From the NCBI RefSeq assembly GCF_014842875.1, contig NZ_JACYXZ010000001.1, positions 434,001-498,000 on the forward strand: DNA of 64,000 bases. Direction: 5' to 3'. The first letter of the stretch is position 1; each line of letters begins with the position of its first letter. Positions 1-9,072 of the stretch are shown here, piece by piece. The DNA is from Nocardioides donggukensis (GTDB lineage Bacteria > Actinomycetota > Actinomycetes > Propionibacteriales > Nocardioidaceae). The translations under genes and the position numbers were made by a program. The notes beneath the pieces were generated by a model. It worked only from the letters and a program-made list of their open reading frames with translations. It was not told the origin of the DNA and did not search any database.

Positions 1-290
1 TGGCCGAGAAGGGCAAGGCGGCCGGCATCGGCCTCGGTGCCTTCAGCGCCGCCGGGCTGCTGGCCTTCTTCGGGCTGGCGCTGCTGCTGACCACCGCCGT
101 GCTCGCCCTGGCGCTGGTGCTTCCGGCGTGGGTGGCGGCCCTGATCGTCGCCGCCGTCGTCCTCGCCGCGGCGGGGGCCGCCGGGATCTTCGGGCGCAGC
201 CGGGTGCAGGCGGCCACGCCGGCCGCCCCCGAGCGGGCCATGGAGGGCGTCCGGGAGGACGTCGCCGTCGTCAAGGGAGGACGCGCATGA
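1..290 (+). CDS. Putative phage-holin-family (holin superfamily III-like) membrane protein, 5' partial
   Basis: The start lies before the window; the frame is read from base 3. The visible 95 residues contain two adjacent hydrophobic segments (about window residues 9-32 and 36-57) joined by a short turn, then a polar C-terminal tail rich in Ala, Arg and Glu. This hairpin followed by a DUF3618 gene is the usual actinobacterial arrangement for the 'phage holin family' protein, which is a chromosomal envelope protein and not part of a prophage here. Its stop codon overlaps the ATG of the next gene (ATGA), so the two are translationally coupled. The family call rests on topology and neighbourhood, since the N-terminus is missing. 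Confidence 0.7.
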   Translation, partial: AEKGKAAGIGLGAFSAAGLLAFFGLALLLTTAVLALALVLPAWVAALIVAAVVLAAAGAAGIFGRSRVQAATPAAPERAMEGVREDVAVVKGGRA

Positions 291-544
291 GTGGGAACGG
301 CACCGAGCCCCGCACCCCGGCCGAGATCGAGGCGGACATCGAGCGCCAGCGCGAGCAGCTGGCCGAGACGGTGGACGCCCTGCACGACCGCCTGGACGTC
401 AAGGGCCGGGCCCGGGACAAGGCCGCCGAGGTCAGGCACCGGGCCACCACCGACGGCGGGAGCCCGCGTCCGGAGCTCGTGGCCGGGGCCGTCGGCGTCG
501 TCGTGCTGGTCGTCGGTCTCGTCGTCTGGCGTCGGCGCCGCTGA
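287..544 (+). CDS. DUF3618 domain-containing small membrane-anchored protein
   Basis: This is an 85-residue protein. The N-terminal half carries the DUF3618 signature: a charged amphipathic helix with the pattern RTPAEIEADIERQREQLA followed by TVDAL, about residues 9-32. The C-terminus is a single transmembrane helix (about 62-80) ending in four arginines, which suggests a tail-anchored protein with its charged end in the cytoplasm. Function is unknown in the family; it is commonly found next to the holin-like membrane protein, as here. The ATG overlaps the upstream stop by 4 bp. Earlier in-frame codons were rejected because they lie inside the upstream gene. Confidence 0.85.
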   Translation: MSGNGTEPRTPAEIEADIERQREQLAETVDALHDRLDVKGRARDKAAEVRHRATTDGGSPRPELVAGAVGVVVLVVGLVVWRRRR

Positions 545-590
545 GCGCCCGGGTGGCGTCCGCCCGTCTCCCGGGCCTAGCCTCGCCGCC

Positions 591-1475
591 GTGACCGACG
601 TACTCCTCGCGACCTGTGCCGACCTGCCCCAGGGCGAGCCCGGCGCCGAGCACCTCGACCGGGCCCTCGCCGCACGGGGGATCGCGGGGCGCTGGGCGTC
701 GTGGGACGACCCGGCGGTCGACTGGGCCGCTGCGGGCCTGGTGGCGGTGCGAGCCACGTGGGACTACGTCGGCCGGCCCGAGGCCTTCCTCGACTGGGCC
801 CGCGGCGTGGAGCGCGGCGGCCGGCTCCTCAACGGCGCCGGGGTGTTCGCGTGGAACCTCGACAAGGCCTACCTGTGCGACCTGCCCGAGGTGCCGGTGG
901 TGCCGACGGTCACCGCCGACTCGCGCGCCGAGCTGGCCGAGGCGGTACGCCGCTGGGGCACCGCGGTCGTCAAGCCGCGGGTCGGAGCGGGCGGCGTGGG
1001 GGTGCTGGTCGTCGACGACCCGGCCGACCCGCGACTCGGGACGGTCGTGCGCAGTCATCCCGACCTGCCGCCGGCCGGCGGCCCGTGGGTGGTCCAGCCG
1101 CTCGTCGACGCCGTCCGGACCGAGGGCGAGACCTCGGTGTTCGTGCTCGACGGGGTCGCGGTCTCGCAGGCCGACAAGCTGCCGGCGGGCGGCGAGATCC
1201 GGGTGCACGAGCACTACGGCGGCTCGACCCGGGGCGTCCCGCTCCGCGACGAGGCGGCGACGCTCGCGACCGGGGCCGTCGCGGCCGCCCGCGCGCTGGT
1301 GCCGGGCGACCTCGACTACGCCCGGGTGGACATGATGCGGCTGGCCGACGGCACCCTCGCGGTCAGCGAGCTGGAGCTGATCGAGCCCGGCCTCTACCTG
1401 GACGTGGTGCCGGGCAACGCCGACCCGTTCGCCGACCTGGTCGCCCGGGCCCTCGGCGTACCCGTCGGGGGCTGA
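591..1475 (+). CDS. ATP-grasp domain protein (RimK/glutathione-synthetase-like), substrate unknown
   Basis: This 294-residue protein has the layout of stand-alone ATP-grasp ligases: an N-terminal pre-ATP-grasp segment starting VTDVLLATCADLP, a central AVVKPRVGAGGVGV glycine-rich ATP-binding loop (about residues 125-138), and a C-terminal metal-binding segment with Asp and Glu (DYARVDMMRL, then SELELIEPGLYL). Such enzymes join a carboxylate to an amine or thiol through an acylphosphate; no substrate can be assigned. The GTG start is chosen because the box TAGCCT lies at 578-583, 7 nt upstream, the layout of a leaderless transcript. The gene stands alone, about 220 bp before groL. Confidence 0.8.
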   Translation: MTDVLLATCADLPQGEPGAEHLDRALAARGIAGRWASWDDPAVDWAAAGLVAVRATWDYVGRPEAFLDWARGVERGGRLLNGAGVFAWNLDKAYLCDLPEVPVVPTVTADSRAELAEAVRRWGTAVVKPRVGAGGVGVLVVDDPADPRLGTVVRSHPDLPPAGGPWVVQPLVDAVRTEGETSVFVLDGVAVSQADKLPAGGEIRVHEHYGGSTRGVPLRDEAATLATGAVAAARALVPGDLDYARVDMMRLADGTLAVSELELIEPGLYLDVVPGNADPFADLVARALGVPVGG

Positions 1476-1504
1476 CCCGACCGCCCGACCGGCGGGGGGC
1501 CGTT

Positions 1505-1531
1505 CTTGCACTCGGGGGTGCCGAGTGCTAA
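1505..1531 (+). promoter_or_regulatory. CIRCE element 1 (HrcA operator) overlapping a likely groL promoter
   Basis: CTTGCACTC-N9-GAGTGCTAA closely matches the CIRCE consensus TTAGCACTC-N9-GAGTGCTAA; the right arm is perfect and the left arm differs in its first three bases. TTGCAC (1506-1511) followed after 17 nt by TAAACA (1529-1534) could be the -35 and -10 of groL, so HrcA bound here would block the polymerase directly. Confidence 0.88.
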
Positions 1532-1539
1532 ACATGATG

Positions 1540-1566
1540 CTGGCACTCTCAGCATGAGAGTGACAG
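1540..1566 (+). promoter_or_regulatory. CIRCE-like element 2
   Basis: CTGGCACTC-N9-GAGTGACAG lies 8 bp downstream of the first CIRCE. The core GCACTC and GAGTG half-sites are kept but the outer bases are weaker. Its position just after the likely transcription start suggests a second HrcA contact or a remnant duplicate. Confidence 0.7.
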
Positions 1567-1675
1567 AACGAACCGGACCGGGGAGTTGAGGTCTGCAGCG
1601 TCGGCGGGAAGGGTCCGCCGGTTCGGCCAGATCGTCCGTCGCGGGCAACGAGCCGGTCCGTCCACGACTCTCTAG

Positions 1676-3331
<1,656 letters not shown>

Positions 3332-3390
3332 TCGAAGCGGGGGTCGGTCCGGTCGCCGGAGGGTGACCGTGACCGTCCGCTGTAGCAGAA

Positions 3391-3426
3391 CCGAGGGGCC
3401 CCGGCTTTCGAGCCGGGGCCCCTCGG
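3391..3426 (+). terminator. Rho-independent-type terminator of groL
   Basis: A perfect 16-bp stem (3391-3406 with 3411-3426) closes on a TTCG tetraloop (3407-3410). The stem is very GC-rich and there is no T-run, as is usual in high-GC actinobacteria. It lies 60 bp after groL and 35 bp before the end of the converging gene, so it may serve both strands. Confidence 0.88.
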
Positions 3427-3461
3427 CTCGTTCCACGGCGAGTTCGGTGACGGCTGCCTGC

Positions 3462-3809
3462 TCAGCGGCGGGGCAGCGCCCCGAGCGGCGCGACCACGGA
3501 GCCGGACACCTCGCACACCCACATCGGGTCGGGTCCACCCAGCTCGGGGTGGATGTAGAGCGCGTGGGTGGCGTCCGGGCCGCAGCCGGTGCACAACGGC
3601 CACCGCCCCAGCGTCTCCAGCAGCCCGTCCTGCACGTCCTGGGCGACCAGCCCCTCGACGTACGGGCAGCCCTCGGGCCACTGGTCGGCCCACCATCGTC
3701 GCTCGGCGACGGCGTCCTCCAACGCGGAGACCACATCGGCGGTGGCGATGCCGGTCGCTTCCAGGTCGCGCATGACGCGCGCGCGTGCGGACAGCAGGTG
3801 GTCGCTCAC
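3462..3809 (-). CDS. Conserved-looking hypothetical protein with paired cysteines
   Basis: This 115-residue protein has no recognised family. The N-terminal half is charged and helical (ARARVMRDLEATGIATADVV, then EDAVAERRWW). The C-terminal half is rich in Cys, Gly and Pro with a CTGCG pair near residues 77-80 and single cysteines near 48 and 101, which could bind a metal. The GTG start at 3809 follows a good ribosome site (GGAGAGG) on the minus strand; an internal ATG 12 codons later is the alternative. It converges on groL across the terminator. The coding call rests on frame length, GC3 pattern and the ribosome site. Confidence 0.6.
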   Translation of the reverse strand: MSDHLLSARARVMRDLEATGIATADVVSALEDAVAERRWWADQWPEGCPYVEGLVAQDVQDGLLETLGRWPLCTGCGPDATHALYIHPELGGPDPMWVCEVSGSVVAPLGALPRR

Positions 3810-3900
3810 CTCTCCATTGTGCGTCGGCGACGGTGAGCGCGCATCCCGCGGACGCGGCCGGTCGGCCGGCCCGGGTGGCCCCGGCTGGCACAGTGGGGGC

Positions 3901-4440
3901 GTGCAGGTCCACGGACTCCTCCTCGCCGCTGGCGCCGGTCGGCGCATGGGACGCCCCAAGGCGCTGGTCGACGACTGGCTCTCCCGGGGCGTCCGGGCGC
4001 TGCGGGTGGGAGGGTGCGACCCGGTGACCGTGGTCCTCGGGGCGGCGTCGGACGAGGCGGTCGCCCGGCTCGGTGACGACCTGGCCATGGTGGTGGTCGC
4101 GACCGACTGGGCGGAGGGGATGGGCGCGTCCCTGCGGGCCGGGCTGGCTGCCCTGTCGCCGCTCGACGCGGTCCTGGTCACGCTGGTGGACCTGCCCGAC
4201 GTCGGGGCCGACGTGATCGCTCGGCTGCTGGCCGCTCCGGTCGGGGCGACGACGCTGCGGCGGGCGGCGTACGACGGGATCCCCGGGCACCCGGTGCTGC
4301 TGGGCCGGGACCACTGGGCCGGCGTGGCGGAGTCGGCCACCGGCGACCGCGGGGCCCGCGACTACCTGGCCGCCCGGGAGGTGGAGGTCGTCGAGTGCGG
4401 GGACCTCGCGACCGGCCGCGACGTCGACCGGCCGAGCTGA
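3901..4440 (+). CDS. MobA/MocA-like nucleotidyltransferase (molybdenum-cofactor NTP transferase type)
   Basis: This 179-residue protein opens with the nucleotide-binding signature LLLAAGAGRRMGRPKAL (about residues 5-21) of the MobA/MocA/GlmU-type Rossmann family, and has a VDLPD metal-ligand motif near residues 99-103. Proteins of this kind beside CO-dehydrogenase-like genes attach CMP to molybdopterin to make the cytosine dinucleotide cofactor; that role here is inferred from the neighbourhood. The segment after PKAL is several residues shorter than usual, so the first substrate loop is trimmed. The GTG start has CACAGT 6 nt upstream, a leaderless arrangement. It lies 73 bp before the MoxR gene but lacks the CCAAC repeats seen there. 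Confidence 0.8.
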   Translation: MQVHGLLLAAGAGRRMGRPKALVDDWLSRGVRALRVGGCDPVTVVLGAASDEAVARLGDDLAMVVVATDWAEGMGASLRAGLAALSPLDAVLVTLVDLPDVGADVIARLLAAPVGATTLRRAAYDGIPGHPVLLGRDHWAGVAESATGDRGARDYLAAREVEVVECGDLATGRDVDRPS

Positions 4441-4475
4441 CCCGGCGCCCCGCCGCACGTTGGGGCTGGAGGCGG

Positions 4476-4507
4476 CCAACCTTGGGCCAACGTGACCCAC
4501 GTAGCCT
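4476..4507 (+). promoter_or_regulatory. SARP-type direct-repeat operator and promoter of the moxR-VWA-xdhC operon
   Basis: CCAACCT (4476-4482), four bases, CCAACGT (4487-4493), eight bases, then the -10 box TAGCCT (4502-4507) and six bases to the ATG at 4514. The repeats replace a -35 box. The same arrangement occurs at 9073-9104 before the small-subunit gene. An 11-bp period with the second repeat 8 bp from the -10 is the established geometry for SARP activators. A longer inverted repeat, CACGTTGG (4456-4463) with CCAACGTG (4487-4494), overlaps it. Confidence 0.72.
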
Positions 4508-4513
4508 CGGGTC

Positions 4514-5386
4514 ATGGAGCTCACCAGCCCCGGCGACGTGGCGCGCCGGCTGACCGGGACCGGCTACGTCTGCGACGACGCCCTGGCCACGGTCGTCTAC
4601 CTCTCGCTGGGCATGCAGCGGCCCCTGCTGCTCGAGGGCGAGCCCGGGACCGGGAAGACCTCGCTCGCCGAGGCCGTCGCGGAGGCGCTCGGCCTGCCGC
4701 TGGTGCGGCTGCAGTGCTACGAGGGCATCGACGCCACCCAGGCGCTCTACGACTGGGACTTCCCACGCCAGATCCTGCACCTGCGAGCCCTGGAGGCGGC
4801 CGGCGGCACGGACGTCGAGGAGGCCGAGAAGAGCCTCTTCGACGAGCGATTCCTCCTGGCCCGGCCGGTGCTGGCGGCGCTGCGCGAGAGCCCCGCCGTG
4901 CTTCTCGTCGACGAGGTGGACCGGGCCGACGACGAGTTCGAGGCGTTCCTGCTCGAGGTGCTCTCGACCTACCAGGTGACGATCCCGGAGATCGGCACCG
5001 TCAAGGCTGCGACGCCCCCGATCGTGGTGCTCACCTCGAACCGCACCCGCGAGCTGCACGACGCCCTGAAGCGGCGATGCCTCTACCACTGGATCGACCA
5101 CCCCGGCCTGGACCGCGAGGTGGAGATCCTGCGCTCCCGGGCGCCGGAGATCTCCGAGGTGCTGGCCCGGCAGGTCGTCACCGTCGTCCAGAGCCTGCGC
5201 GAGCGCACCGACCTGCTCAAGCCGCCGGGCGTCGCCGAGACCCTCGACTGGGCGCGGGCGCTGACCATGCTCGGCGCCGAGGAGATCGACCTCGAGGCCG
5301 CCTCGACCACGCTCGGCGCGCTGGTGAAGTACCGCGAGGACGGCGACCGGGTGCGCCAGGCGCTGGACCGGATGCTGGCGGGCTGA
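4514..5386 (+). CDS. MoxR-type AAA+ ATPase (CoxD-like maturation ATPase)
   Basis: This 290-residue single-domain AAA+ protein has Walker A GEPGTGKTS (residues 42-50), Walker B VLLVDEVDRAD (about 131-141), sensor 1 LTSNRTREL and the following KRRCLYHWI segment typical of MoxR ATPases. In CO-dehydrogenase clusters CoxD works with the VWA protein CoxE to insert the sulfur and copper or otherwise mature the molybdenum site; here it probably serves the large subunit encoded at 9616-12084. It starts with ATG six bases after the -10 box TAGCCT, so the mRNA is probably leaderless. The VWA gene begins 3 bp after its stop codon. Confidence 0.9.
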   Translation: MELTSPGDVARRLTGTGYVCDDALATVVYLSLGMQRPLLLEGEPGTGKTSLAEAVAEALGLPLVRLQCYEGIDATQALYDWDFPRQILHLRALEAAGGTDVEEAEKSLFDERFLLARPVLAALRESPAVLLVDEVDRADDEFEAFLLEVLSTYQVTIPEIGTVKAATPPIVVLTSNRTRELHDALKRRCLYHWIDHPGLDREVEILRSRAPEISEVLARQVVTVVQSLRERTDLLKPPGVAETLDWARALTMLGAEEIDLEAASTTLGALVKYREDGDRVRQALDRMLAG

Positions 5387-5388
5387 CC

Positions 5389-6492
5389 ATGCACGCCGCG
5401 GACGAGATCCTGCTCGGCTTCACCCGGGCGCTGCGCGCGGCCGGGGTCCCGGTCACCCAGGACCGCGGGCACGGCTTCCTCCGCGCGGTGAGCATGGTCG
5501 GGCTCGACGACCGGCAGGCGACGTACTGGGCGGGGCGGGCCACGCTCTGCGCCGGCCCGGACGACCTCGACCGCTACGACCAGGTCTTCGAGGCCTGGTT
5601 CAACGCCAGGGACGGGCTGCCGCGCAGCGTGCCCGCGCAGGAGTCGTCGTCCACCGTCCTGCTCGACGTCCCTGAGGGGGACGGCGAGACCGGCGAGGCC
5701 GACGAGGCGGTGCGCGCCGCCGCCAGCGCCGAGGAGGTGCTGCGGCACCGGGACGTGGCCGCGCTCTCGGCGTCCGAGAAGCGTCGGCTGGAGGGCATGT
5801 TCGACGACCTGCGGCCGCGCTCCCCGCTGCGGCGTACCGCCCGGCACCAGCGCTGGCACCGCGGCGACCTCGACGCCAACCGGACCCTGCGCAACACCCT
5901 GCGCCGCATGGGCGAGCCCGGCGACATCGCCTGGCGGCGGCGCGGCGTGAAGTCTCGGCGGGTGGTGCTGCTCATCGACGTCAGCGGCTCGATGAGCGGG
6001 TACGCCGACCCGTTGCTGCGGCTGGCGCACCGGTTCGCCACGGCGCCCGGCGCCGGGTCGCGACCGGTCGAGGTGTTCACGATCGGCACCCGGCTGACCC
6101 GGATCACCCGGGCGATGCGGCTGCGCGACGCGGAGCGGGCGCTGGTGGCCGCCGGCGAGACCGTCCCGGACTGGTCCGGCGGCACCCGGCTGGGGGAGAC
6201 GCTGCAGGTGTTCCTCGACCGGTGGGGCGCCCGCGGGCTGGCCCGGGGCGCGATGGTCGTGGTGTTCAGCGACGGCTGGGAGCGCGGCGACGCCTCGCAC
6301 CTCGCCGAGCAGATGGCCCGGCTCCGCCGGGTGGCGCACCGGACCGTGTGGGTGAACCCGCACCGGGGCAAGGCCGGCTACGAGCCGGTCCAGCAGGGCG
6401 TGCTGGCGGTGCTGCCGCACGTCGACGACTTCGTCGCCGGGCACTCGCTCGCGACGTACGCCGAGCTCGTGGAGGTCGTGGCGCGTGCGTGA
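5389..6492 (+). CDS. VWA domain-containing CoxE-like protein
   Basis: This 367-residue protein matches the CoxE/VWA family. Its C-terminal half is a von Willebrand A domain with an intact MIDAS motif DVSGS (residues 197-201), a conserved Thr near TRLGE and an Asp in VFSDGWERGD. The N-terminal half is helical and acidic. Family members pair with a MoxR ATPase to remodel or mature a metalloenzyme. It starts with ATG directly after the MoxR stop, and its end overlaps the xdhC GTG start by 8 bp, so the three genes form one operon. The acidic stretch at about residues 95-115 is probably a flexible linker. Confidence 0.9.
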   Translation: MHAADEILLGFTRALRAAGVPVTQDRGHGFLRAVSMVGLDDRQATYWAGRATLCAGPDDLDRYDQVFEAWFNARDGLPRSVPAQESSSTVLLDVPEGDGETGEADEAVRAAASAEEVLRHRDVAALSASEKRRLEGMFDDLRPRSPLRRTARHQRWHRGDLDANRTLRNTLRRMGEPGDIAWRRRGVKSRRVVLLIDVSGSMSGYADPLLRLAHRFATAPGAGSRPVEVFTIGTRLTRITRAMRLRDAERALVAAGETVPDWSGGTRLGETLQVFLDRWGARGLARGAMVVVFSDGWERGDASHLAEQMARLRRVAHRTVWVNPHRGKAGYEPVQQGVLAVLPHVDDFVAGHSLATYAELVEVVARA

Positions 6493-7681
6493 GGTGATGT
6501 CCGAGCTGCTCGCCTGGTGGCGGGCCGGGGAGACGGTCGGCATGGGCACGGTGGTGGCGACCTTCCGGTCCGCGCCCCGGCCGGCGGGCGCGTCGATGCT
6601 GGTCGGCCCGGACGGGTCGGCTGTCGGATCGGTGTCCGGCGGCTGCGTCGAGGGCGCGGTCTACGAGCTGGCGCAGGAGGTCGTGGGCTCCGGCACGCCC
6701 GCGCTGGAGCGGTACGGCGTCTCCGACGACGACGCCTTCGCCGTGGGCCTGACCTGCGGCGGGATCCTCGACGTCTACGTCGAGAAGGTGTCCCGGGAGA
6801 CCTTCCCGGAGCTGGAGGAGATCGCCGCCGACCTCGACGCCGGCCGCCCCGTGGCCGTCGCCACCGTCGTCTCCCACCCCGACCCCGCCCTCCTCGGCCG
6901 CCGCCTCCTCGTCCGTCCTGAGGGGATAGTCCACGAAGATCGAGTCGTCGATGAGGCGGAATCGCGACTCGAAGTTCGTGGACTATCGGGGACGACGGGG
7001 AGTGCGAGGGCGGACGCGGCGATCCACGACGATGCCCTGGGGCTGCTCGGGGTGGGTCGCAGCGAGGTGCTGGAGTACGGCCCGGACGGCGAGCGGCGCG
7101 GCGAGGGGATGCGGGTGTTCGTCTGGGCGTTCGCCCCCAAGCCGCGGATGCTGGTCTTCGGCGCGATCGACTTCGCCGCCGCCGTGGCCCGGGTCGGCAG
7201 CTTCCTCGGCTACCAGGTCACGGTCTGCGACGCCCGCCCGGTCTTCGCCACCGCCAGCCGCTTCCCCGAGGCCGACGACGTGGTCGTCGACTGGCCGCAC
7301 CGCTACCTCGAGGCCGAGGTCGAGGCCGGCCGGATCGACGGGCGGACCGTCATCTGCGTGCTCACCCACGACCCCAAGTTCGACGTCCCGCTGCTCGAGG
7401 TCGCGCTCCGCCTGCCCGAAGTCGCGTACGTCGGGGCGATGGGGTCGCGACGCACCCACGACGACCGGATGGCCCGGCTCCGCGAGACCGGCCTCGACGA
7501 GCACGAGCTGAGCCGGCTCAGCAGCCCCATCGGCCTGGACCTCGGTGCCCGGACCCCCGAGGAGACCGCGGTCAGCATCGCCGCGGAGATCATCGCCGGC
7601 CAGTGGGGCGGCACCGGCGAGCGACTGGCCGGGACGACCGGGCGGATCCACCACGACGAGGCCCACGTCGGGACCGACTGA
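6485..7681 (+). CDS. xdhC: XdhC/CoxF-family molybdenum-enzyme maturation protein carrying an in-frame palindromic insert
   Basis: The 398-residue protein has both family domains: the N-terminal XdhC_CoxI domain with SVSGGCVEGAV and LTCGG motifs (about residues 55-100) and the C-terminal Rossmann-like XdhC_C domain with LVFGAIDFAAAVAR, VCDARPVFAT, THDPKFD and GAMGSRRTH. XdhC proteins bind and sulfurate molybdopterin and hand it to the apoenzyme. The linker between domains is longer than expected: residues about 148-168 are encoded by a 63-bp palindromic element (6925-6987) that keeps the frame. Start GTG 6485 overlaps the VWA gene by 8 bp; ATG 6497 is an alternative. The conserved motifs on both sides argue that the gene is still functional. 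Confidence 0.93.
   Translation: MREVMSELLAWWRAGETVGMGTVVATFRSAPRPAGASMLVGPDGSAVGSVSGGCVEGAVYELAQEVVGSGTPALERYGVSDDDAFAVGLTCGGILDVYVEKVSRETFPELEEIAADLDAGRPVAVATVVSHPDPALLGRRLLVRPEGIVHEDRVVDEAESRLEVRGLSGTTGSARADAAIHDDALGLLGVGRSEVLEYGPDGERRGEGMRVFVWAFAPKPRMLVFGAIDFAAAVARVGSFLGYQVTVCDARPVFATASRFPEADDVVVDWPHRYLEAEVEAGRIDGRTVICVLTHDPKFDVPLLEVALRLPEVAYVGAMGSRRTHDDRMARLRETGLDEHELSRLSSPIGLDLGARTPEETAVSIAAEIIAGQWGGTGERLAGTTGRIHHDEAHVGTD
6925..6987. repeat. 63-bp palindromic element inserted in frame within xdhC
   Basis: The outer arms GATAGTCCACGAA (6925-6937) and TTCGTGGACTATC (6975-6987) are perfect inverted repeats of 13 bp. Symmetric 3-nt spacers follow, then inner arms CGAGTCG (6941-6947) and CGACTCG (6965-6971) around a 17-nt centre. 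The element is exactly 63 bp, or 21 codons, has no stop codon in the xdhC frame, and falls between the two XdhC domains. This looks like a small mobile palindrome (REP or MITE-like) that became part of the protein. Confidence 0.75.
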
Positions 7682-7690
7682 GCCTTCGTC

Positions 7691-7728
7691 GCGGAAGCGT
7701 TCCGCCGTGTGGGGCCCTCGGATACGGT
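7691..7728 (+). promoter_or_regulatory. Probable promoter with palindrome upstream of the GAF regulator gene
   Basis: TTCCGC (7700-7705), 17 bases, then TACGGT (7723-7728) gives a plausible -35/-10 pair for the gene at 7761. The perfect 15-nt palindrome GCGGAAGCGTTCCGC (7691-7705) covers the -35 and could be a control site or the terminator of xdhC. Confidence 0.5.
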
Positions 7729-7760
7729 GACAGGAAACACAGGACCACGCAGGAGTCGCC

Positions 7761-9005
7761 GTGAGCGAGGCGCACAGGGAGCTGCACGACCGGCGGCTCG
7801 AGGCCGTCCAGGCCTGGAGCATGTTCGTCGAGCAGGGCGACGGCGCGCAGGCCCGGGTCCGCCCGGAGATCCTCGACTCCTGGCAGCGCTCCGGGGCCGC
7901 GATCTCTCCCGAGGTCGCCGAGGCCCCGATGGCCGACGAGTCCGACACCCGCTCCTTCTGGCAGGACTCCCCGCTGCAGACCGCGGTCGCGCGGGTCGAG
8001 GCCGAGCTGCGGCGTACCGCCGAGGACGGCGACCTGGTGGTCGCCGTCACCGACGCCGACACCCGGATCCTGTGGACCTACGGCGGCCGGGTGATGCGCC
8101 GCAAGGCGGAGACGGTGAACTTCGTCGCCGGCGGCCGGTGGGACGAGACCAGCGTGGGCACCAACGCCCTCGACCTGGCGGCGCGGGTGGACGCGCCGTC
8201 GATGGTGTTCAGCGCCGAGCACTACGCCTCGATCGTGCACAACTGGGTCTGCTGGGCCGCGCCCGTGCACGACCCGGTCAGCGGCGAGCAGCTCGGGGTC
8301 ATCGACCTCTCGACCACCTGGGACCGCAGCCACCCGATCGGGCTGGCCACCGCCCGGGTGATGGCCCGGCTGATCGAGACCGCGATGCCCGAGACCGGGC
8401 GCTACGGCAACCGCGCCGCCGTCGAGGCGATGAGCGTCGAGCCCGGGCTCGACCTCACGCTGCTCGGCACCGCGCAGGCCCGTGTGGACGGTCACCGGCT
8501 CCTGCTCAACCGCCGCCAGACCGAGATCCTCGCCCTCCTGGCGCTGCACCCCGAGGGGCTCTCCTCGGAGCACCTGCACGCGCTGCTGTACGGCGACTCC
8601 GCGGTGACCCTCTCCACGCTGAAGTCCGAGGTCTCCCACCTGCGGCACGCGCTGGGCGGCCAGCTCGCGTCCCGCCCGTACCGGCTGACCATGCCGGTGC
8701 GGATCGACGTCGACAACGTGATCCAGCTGCTCCGTCGGGGCCGCGTGGCGGACGCGGTGGCGGCGTACGGCGGCGACCTGATGCCCGGCACCGACTCCCC
8801 GGCGCTGACCGAGCTGGCCGACTACGTCGCGGTCGCCGTCCGGGAGGCGCTCCTGGCCGATCCGCAGCCGGACGCGGTGATGCGCTACGTCGAGATCGCG
8901 CCGTACGACACCGAGGTCGTCGAGGTCTGCCTGGCCCGGCTGGGCGACACGGCGCACCCCGCCAAGGCCCTGCTCAAGGGCCGGCTCGCCGCCGCCGGCC
9001 GCTGA
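7761..9005 (+). CDS. GAF domain plus SARP-like winged-helix transcriptional regulator
   Basis: This 414-residue protein has an N-terminal AcoR-type GAF sensor (about residues 85-205: GRWDETSVGTNALDLA, SAEHYASIVHNWVCWAAPVHDP, LGVIDLSTTWD), a winged helix (about 245-315: LNRRQTEILALLALHPEGLS and LSTLKSEVSHLRHALGG) and a shortened C-terminal region that resembles the start of a bacterial transcriptional activation (BTAD) domain (AVAAYGGDLMPG). The winged helix is the OmpR/SARP type and no sigma-54 AAA+ domain is present, unlike true AcoR. It lies between the maturation and structural operons of the molybdenum hydroxylase, both of which carry SARP-spaced CCAAC repeats, so it is the likely activator of both. 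AGGAG precedes the GTG start. Confidence 0.85.
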   Translation: MSEAHRELHDRRLEAVQAWSMFVEQGDGAQARVRPEILDSWQRSGAAISPEVAEAPMADESDTRSFWQDSPLQTAVARVEAELRRTAEDGDLVVAVTDADTRILWTYGGRVMRRKAETVNFVAGGRWDETSVGTNALDLAARVDAPSMVFSAEHYASIVHNWVCWAAPVHDPVSGEQLGVIDLSTTWDRSHPIGLATARVMARLIETAMPETGRYGNRAAVEAMSVEPGLDLTLLGTAQARVDGHRLLLNRRQTEILALLALHPEGLSSEHLHALLYGDSAVTLSTLKSEVSHLRHALGGQLASRPYRLTMPVRIDVDNVIQLLRRGRVADAVAAYGGDLMPGTDSPALTELADYVAVAVREALLADPQPDAVMRYVEIAPYDTEVVEVCLARLGDTAHPAKALLKGRLAAAGR

Positions 9006-9072
9006 TCTCCCCCCCTCACCATCCCGCTCCCCGCTCCGGGACCATCGAGATCGGTCGCCGCCGCCAAGGCCG

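Noticed and set aside
1..544. Holin-like gene as evidence of a prophage
   Set aside because: No other phage gene is nearby, and this pair with DUF3618 is a common chromosomal arrangement in actinobacteria.
432..1535. Long open frames opposite or out of frame with real genes (for example 432-1535 minus, 1760-3736 minus, 40226-42508 plus, 43086-45839 plus)
   Set aside because: In high-GC DNA the frames opposite real genes stay open. These translations are rich in Arg, Gly, His and Pro, lack family motifs and lie over genes with clear conserved domains.
6951..7511. Possible frameshift or disruption of xdhC near 6900-7000, where another frame is open
   Set aside because: The xdhC frame is continuous and its conserved motifs resume after the 63-bp element; the length is a multiple of three, so no frameshift is needed.
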